The notes beneath the pieces are model-generated. The model worked only from the letters and a program-made list of their open reading frames with translations, ran no database searches and was not told where the DNA came from. From CALMFQ01 sp964495595 (GTDB lineage: Bacteria; Pseudomonadota; Gammaproteobacteria; Burkholderiales; SCOH01): a stretch of 10,490 nt of DNA. Shown one piece after another: positions 7,039 to 10,490 of the stretch (positions within the stretch are counted from its first letter, which is position 1; the number at the start of each line of letters is the position of its first letter). The stretch is from contig CAZBWH010000093.1 of assembly GCA_964495595.1 (NCBI GenBank), forward strand, positions 1 through 10,490, in the 5' to 3' direction. The translations under genes were made by a program, and so were the position numbers.

Positions 7039-7049
7039 AGTATGACTGT
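7037..7049. repeat. Small dyad beside the large inverted repeat
   Basis: ACAGT-ATG-ACTGT overlaps the right end of the 25-bp repeat by 2 nt. It could be a regulator half-site pair for the hydrolase gene, but a 5-bp dyad can arise by chance. Confidence 0.3.
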
Positions 7050-7120
7050 AGGACAATTCGGCAAAAAGAAAAGGCGGCCGTCGATCTGCGGTGGCTTTGC
7101 GTCTGGGCGGGCGAGAAATG

Positions 7121-7153
7121 AAAACAGCCAGCACCTTGGTGCTGGCTGTTTTT
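7121..7153. terminator. Strong bidirectional intrinsic terminator
   Basis: A perfect 15-bp stem (7121-7135 with 7138-7152), with the A-tract and T-tract at its base, gives a hairpin followed by TTTTT on the plus strand and TTTTC on the minus strand. It lies 68 nt after the end of the DUF2147 gene (minus strand), which it most likely terminates, and it insulates the hydrolase gene. Confidence 0.9.
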
Positions 7154-7220
7154 CCCTGAGTGAACGGCTGAACCCAGGGTTTGATTCGGATGCGGCAGCC
7201 GTCGAGTGACGGCGGCTGAT

Positions 7221-7679
7221 TTACTCTTCGCGAATCCAGGTCTGGCTGCGGCCGATCAGCGATACGCCGACGAAGCCACGTACTTCCAGCTTCTTGCCGC
7301 CTTCAATCAGCTTGGCTTTGGAGCTGTACACTGTGCCGGTTTCCGGATCCAGAATGGTGCCACCTTCGTAGCCGTCACCAGCTTTTTTCAAGCCTTCCAG
7401 GAACACCAGACCAACGATCGGCTGGTTCTTTTTCGCGCCTTCGCACTTGTCGCAAACCGGGTTGGCCGGATCACCCGGCTTCGGGAAGCGGCCGGTGATC
7501 TTGCCGGTCAGAACGCCGTTGGTTTCGGTAATCTCAACCATGCCTTTAGGCTGGCCGGTTTTGTCGTCGATGGTTTTCCATTTGCCAACCGGCGAATCGC
7601 TGGAGGCCATGGCCAAGGTGCTGACACCGGCCAGAATCAGCGCGCTAACGGCGCCTTTGATCAGGGTTTTAACGTTCAT
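7221..7679 (-). CDS. DUF2147 family secreted protein
   Basis: A 152-residue exported protein of the DUF2147 family, whose biochemical role is not established. A signal peptide covers residues 1-25 (Lys-containing N-region, hydrophobic core VSALILAGVSTLAM, cleavage at AMA|SS). The mature protein carries the family pattern: VGKWKTIDDKTGQPKG near its start, VEITETNGVLTGKI, a PVCDKC pair (C76 and C79), GLVFLEGLKK, TILDPETGTVYSSKAKL, and the closing LEVRGFVGVSLIGRSQTW. It is probably periplasmic with a small beta-barrel fold resembling lipocalin or avidin-like proteins (inference). The ATG at 7679 has a GGAG (7689-7692) 9 nt upstream. It is a single-gene unit: a divergent promoter region on one side and a strong terminator on the other. 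Confidence 0.92.
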   Translation of the reverse strand: MNVKTLIKGAVSALILAGVSTLAMASSDSPVGKWKTIDDKTGQPKGMVEITETNGVLTGKITGRFPKPGDPANPVCDKCEGAKKNQPIVGLVFLEGLKKAGDGYEGGTILDPETGTVYSSKAKLIEGGKKLEVRGFVGVSLIGRSQTWIREE

Positions 7680-7707
7680 GCTCTATTTCTCCGTCGTATC
7701 AAACTAG

Positions 7708-7736
7708 CTTATGATGGGTTGGAAACTGGTTCGCAA
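7708..7736 (-). promoter_or_regulatory. Candidate promoter of the DUF2147 gene
   Basis: On the minus strand TTGCGA (7731-7736) and CATAAG (7708-7713) are separated by 17 nt, each matching 4 of 6 consensus bases. Transcription would start about 22 nt before the ATG. The -35 overlaps the palindrome at 7730-7743. Confidence 0.35.
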
Positions 7737-7743
7737 ATGCGAA
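7730..7743. promoter_or_regulatory. Palindrome between divergent promoters, possible operator
   Basis: TTCGCA-AA-TGCGAA is a perfect 6-bp dyad with a 2-nt centre. It overlaps the candidate -35 of the DUF2147 gene and touches the extended -10 facing yjjV, a position where a bound regulator could affect both genes. No regulator gene is nearby. Confidence 0.35.
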
Positions 7744-7752
7744 TGGCATAAT
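7744..7752 (+). promoter_or_regulatory. Candidate extended -10 promoter of yjjV
   Basis: TGG followed by CATAAT (5 of 6 consensus bases) forms an extended -10; no good -35 is visible 16-18 nt upstream. It would give a leader of about 75 nt before the yjjV ATG. Confidence 0.35.
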
Positions 7753-7820
7753 TCTACGAAGGGTCGGCTCAGGCGTCAAGCATATTTAGAGCTTGTGCTC
7801 CGTGGTCGGATGGGCAGGGA

Positions 7821-7826
7821 AGGAGG
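7821..7826 (+). promoter_or_regulatory. Ribosome binding site of yjjV
   Basis: A consensus AGGAGG lies 6 nt before the ATG at 7833. It touches the in-frame TTG at 7827, ruling that out as the start. Confidence 0.85.
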
Positions 7827-7832
7827 TTGTTC

Positions 7833-8633
7833 ATGGCACCGGAGCTCAGCTGGATTGATAGTCATTGCCACCTGGATGCCGTCGAATTCGATGCGGACCG
7901 CGATCAGGTTGTGCTGGTGGCCCGGCAGGCCGGGGTGGCCGGACTGGTGGTGCCGGCGGTATCGGCAGACGGATTTGCCAAGGCGCGCCAGGTGGTGGCC
8001 CGTTATCCGGGCTGTGCCCTGGCGCTCGGCCTGCACCCGATTTACCTGGATCGGCACCAGCCGGACGATCTGTGGCGCCTGCGGGCGGCATTACAGCGCG
8101 GCGGCGTGGTGGCGGTGGGTGAAATCGGGCTGGATGGATTGGTGCCGGGGCTGGACATGGCCAGGCAAGAGGCACTGCTGGTGGCGCAATTGCAGCTGGC
8201 GGCCGAATTCGGTTTGCCGGTATTGCTGCACATTCGCCGGGCGCAGGATCGGGTGCTCAAGTACCTGCGTGCGATTCGGGTGCCAGGGGGCATTGCCCAC
8301 GCATTCAATGGCAGCTTGCAGCAAGCGCAGGCTTTTATCCAGCTCGGTTTCCGGTTGGGTTTTGGCGGGGCGCTGACTTTTGAGCGGGCGCAGCGGATTC
8401 GTGAGCTGGCGCGCAGTGTGCCGCTGGATAGTCTGGTGCTGGAAACTGACGCGCCCGACATGTCGCCCAGCTGGTGTTACCGTCAGCGCAACAGTCCGGC
8501 CGAGCTGCCGGCGATTGCCGCAGCGCTTGCCCGGCTGCGTGATTTGCCGCTGCCAGAGTTGGCTGCGGCCACCAGCGCCAATCTGCGGGCGGCATTGCGT
8601 TTGCCGGCAGACTGGCCGCCACCGGCCGGGTGA
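7833..8633 (+). CDS. yjjV: TatD-family metal-dependent DNase, YjjV type
   Basis: A 266-residue TatD-family hydrolase, a TIM-barrel phosphodiesterase/DNase that uses divalent metals. The metal-site residues are in place: H11 and H13 (HCHLD), E97 (GEIGLDG), H133 (LLHIRRAQD), H156 (HAFNG) and D206 (LETDAPDM). Closest by memory to E. coli YjjV rather than TatD or YcfH, because of LGLHP, the HAFNGSLQQA block and LVLETDAPDMSP. The cell location should be cytoplasmic, as no signal peptide is visible. The start is the ATG at 7833, fixed by the AGGAGG just upstream. The C-terminus ends in a short Pro-rich tail (PADWPPPAG). It stands alone on this strand, and its stop lies only 16 nt from the end of the converging lipoprotein gene, with no terminator visible between them. 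Confidence 0.93.
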   Translation: MAPELSWIDSHCHLDAVEFDADRDQVVLVARQAGVAGLVVPAVSADGFAKARQVVARYPGCALALGLHPIYLDRHQPDDLWRLRAALQRGGVVAVGEIGLDGLVPGLDMARQEALLVAQLQLAAEFGLPVLLHIRRAQDRVLKYLRAIRVPGGIAHAFNGSLQQAQAFIQLGFRLGFGGALTFERAQRIRELARSVPLDSLVLETDAPDMSPSWCYRQRNSPAELPAIAAALARLRDLPLPELAAATSANLRAALRLPADWPPPAG

Positions 8634-8649
8634 CTGCATCAGCGTGTGC

Positions 8650-9525
<876 letters not shown>

Positions 9526-9533
9526 GATGGTTT

Positions 9534-9538
9534 CTCCT
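9534..9538 (-). promoter_or_regulatory. Ribosome binding site choosing a GTG start
   Basis: AGGAG on the minus strand, 8 nt before the GTG at 9525. It decides the start of the lipoprotein gene, since no ATG with a ribosome site lies in frame before the signal peptide. Confidence 0.75.
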
Positions 9539-9561
9539 CTGGGTATTGTGATGATGGCTGG

Positions 9562-9581
9562 ATTGTAAAATGCCGATTGTA
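9562..9581 (-). promoter_or_regulatory. Candidate -10 elements of the lipoprotein gene
   Basis: TACAAT (5 of 6 bases of the -10 consensus) occurs twice on the minus strand, at 9562-9567 and 9576-9581, 37-56 nt before the GTG. No good -35 is visible for either, so this is tentative. Confidence 0.3.
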
Positions 9582-9651
9582 TGCCTGCCGGCCTGAGGCA
9601 GTGGGAGTAAAACGTTTCGTCGCGCCGGGGCGTTGACTTGGCGGTGGCAAT

Positions 9652-9678
9652 AAAAAAGGCCCTCCACAAGGGAGGGCC
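9652..9678 (-). terminator. Intrinsic terminator of the truncated right-hand gene
   Basis: On the minus strand an 8-bp perfect GC-rich stem (GGCCCTCC with GGAGGGCC; 9658-9665 and 9671-9678) with a 5-nt loop is followed by TTTTTT (9652-9657). It lies 21 nt beyond the stop of the gene ending at 9700 and separates it from the lipoprotein gene. Confidence 0.92.
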
Positions 9679-9699
9679 GGGTCAATAGAGAACTACCGA

Positions 9700-10490
9700 T
9701 CAGGGCTTGCTGATGCCGCTGAAGCGGCCGCTCTTCAACTCCATCGAGCTAGTAACGTTGCCGATGGCGGNNNNNNNNNNCGAGCTCGATGTGCTCTTGA
9801 CCATGCCAACACCCGGCGCATGCCAGGTGGTGACGGTGGTGTTCGGGAACATTGACGAGCCAAACATGGCGTTGCTGAATTCAGCGAACAGCGATTTCAG
9901 CTCGTACTTGCAGGCGCTGAAGGTGCCGGCGGGTACGGTGACCGACTCGTTGCCAACGTACTGGATGGTCAGCGACAGCTTGGCGCTGATGGAATCGCTG
10001 CCCAGCAAGGCTTGCATTTGTGCTGCCGTTTGCCCGAATAGCTTGGTGGTCGAGGTGGTGCTGTAATTCACCAAGCCGCCGACCACTTCGGGGAAGGCGC
10101 GGAATTCGTTCGGGTTCAGGGTGGTTTCCGATTCCTTGCTGCCATTGCTGTAGCCTTCGGCCTTCAGGATGCGCATCGATCGGGCCGACTGGTATTGCAG
10201 ATACTGTTTGCCAGTGAGTGCGTTGCTCTGGTCGTAGTCGTTCATCAGCAGTACCGACTGGCCGTCAAGGCTGCTGTTTTCCCAGGTTTCGGTGTGGGTA
10301 ACCACCGGGCCGCCGGCCGAGGAACTGGTCTGGAAGGTGGCCGTGTCGCCGGCTTGTGGCAGATACATGCAACTACCACTGGTGCCGGTTCCACCCGTTC
10401 CGGTGCCTCCTGTTCCAGTGCCGCCCGTATCAGTCCCACCCGTTCCAGTGCCACCCGTTCCAGTGCCACCCGTTCCAGTGCCACCCGTTC
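9700..10490 (-). CDS. Secreted protein with Gly/Thr repeat linker (5' end outside window)
   Basis: The reading frame is open from the window edge to the TGA at 9700-9702, about 262 residues, so the gene is cut at its 5' end. The ATG at 10368 (MYLPQAG) is internal, because the frame continues upstream through a Gly/Thr-rich stretch built of TGGTG five-residue repeats. Such linkers usually follow a signal peptide or lipobox, so an exported protein, perhaps a lipoprotein like its neighbour, is likely. The folded part is rich in Ser/Thr and beta-type sequence. It contains VTVPAGTFSACKYELKS and TWHAPGVGMVKS, a pattern I associate with uncharacterised DUF3108/TapB-like secreted proteins; the family call is uncertain. 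Ten N interrupt the gene at 9771-9780. The frame reads sensibly on both sides (ending GRFSGISKP), so the gap size may be right modulo three. A terminator follows. Confidence 0.75.
   Translation of the reverse strand, partial: TGGTGTGGTGTGGTGTGGTDTGGTGTGGTGTGGTGTSGSCMYLPQAGDTATFQTSSSAGGPVVTHTETWENSSLDGQSVLLMNDYDQSNALTGKQYLQYQSARSMRILKAEGYSNGSKESETTLNPNEFRAFPEVVGGLVNYSTTSTTKLFGQTAAQMQALLGSDSISAKLSLTIQYVGNESVTVPAGTFSACKYELKSLFAEFSNAMFGSSMFPNTTVTTWHAPGVGMVKSTSSSXXXXAIGNVTSSMELKSGRFSGISKP
9771..9780. other. Assembly gap (10 N)
   Basis: Ten undetermined bases inside the coding region. The other two minus-strand frames between the gap and 9700 hit stops quickly, so the frame used is the only sensible one. 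The true gap length is unknown. A 9-bp inverted repeat flanks it (9742-9750 and 9783-9791). Confidence 0.95.
10381..10490 (-). repeat. 15-bp tandem repeat encoding a Gly/Thr linker
   Basis: Seven 15-bp units plus a partial one run from 10381 to the edge. The last three full units (10441-10485) are identical; the older ones (10381-10440) differ at several positions. Each unit encodes five residues (TGGTG). The array continues outside the window, so the copy number is unknown. Confidence 0.92.

Noticed and set aside
7206..7751. A 181-codon plus-strand frame opposite the DUF2147 gene
   Set aside because: The minus-strand gene has a signal peptide, ribosome site and family motifs; this frame has none.
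10245..10484. A minus-strand frame with repeated ALERV units at the right edge
   Set aside because: It is another frame of the 15-bp repeat. The Gly/Thr frame continues without a stop into the folded domain and is the real one.

Overview
The window is a GC-rich stretch of a bacterial chromosome, most likely from a betaproteobacterium. A Neisseriales/Chromobacteriaceae-type organism is my best guess, inferred from the flavour of the proteins and the divergent uvrA / MFS-ssb arrangement; this is not proven. It is mostly ordinary chromosome: DNA repair and replication genes on the left, and small envelope or secreted protein genes on the right. A 10-N block at 9771-9780 shows that this is a draft assembly.

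Left part (1-5204). Reading leftward are a YajR-type MFS transporter (844-2226), ssb (346-843) and slyX (81-284). The transporter stop codon directly abuts the ssb start codon, and a hairpin terminator separates ssb from slyX. Diverging from the transporter is a full-length uvrA (2382-5204). The uvrA/ssb divergence resembles the enterobacterial layout, but here a transporter gene sits between them. uvrA ends in an imperfect hairpin whose arms resemble the Neisseriaceae DNA uptake sequence.

Middle part (5205-7220). Two leftward genes are present: a small outer-membrane beta-barrel-like protein (5284-5916) with a run of nine C just after its signal peptide, and an HSL-family (GDSAG) alpha/beta hydrolase (6003-6944). 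The leader region of the hydrolase holds a perfect 25-bp inverted repeat (6980-7038) that no gene explains. A strong bidirectional terminator (7121-7153) closes off the next gene.

Right part (7221-10490). A secreted DUF2147 protein (leftward) and a YjjV/TatD-family metal-dependent DNase (rightward) share a divergent promoter region that contains a small palindrome. Next come two leftward genes for secreted or lipid-anchored proteins with low-complexity, repeat-encoded segments. One is a lipoprotein with a carboxypeptidase-regulatory-like domain and a (Gly-Ser)9 tail. The other is a 5'-truncated gene whose Gly/Thr linker is encoded by 15-bp tandem repeats running off the window edge.

I see no defence island, CRISPR array, RNA gene or intact mobile element, and no convincing undescribed multigene system. 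The points worth a second look are the large inverted repeat, the homopolymer and tandem repeats in envelope genes (possible length variation), the tight transporter-ssb coupling and the DUS-like hairpin.
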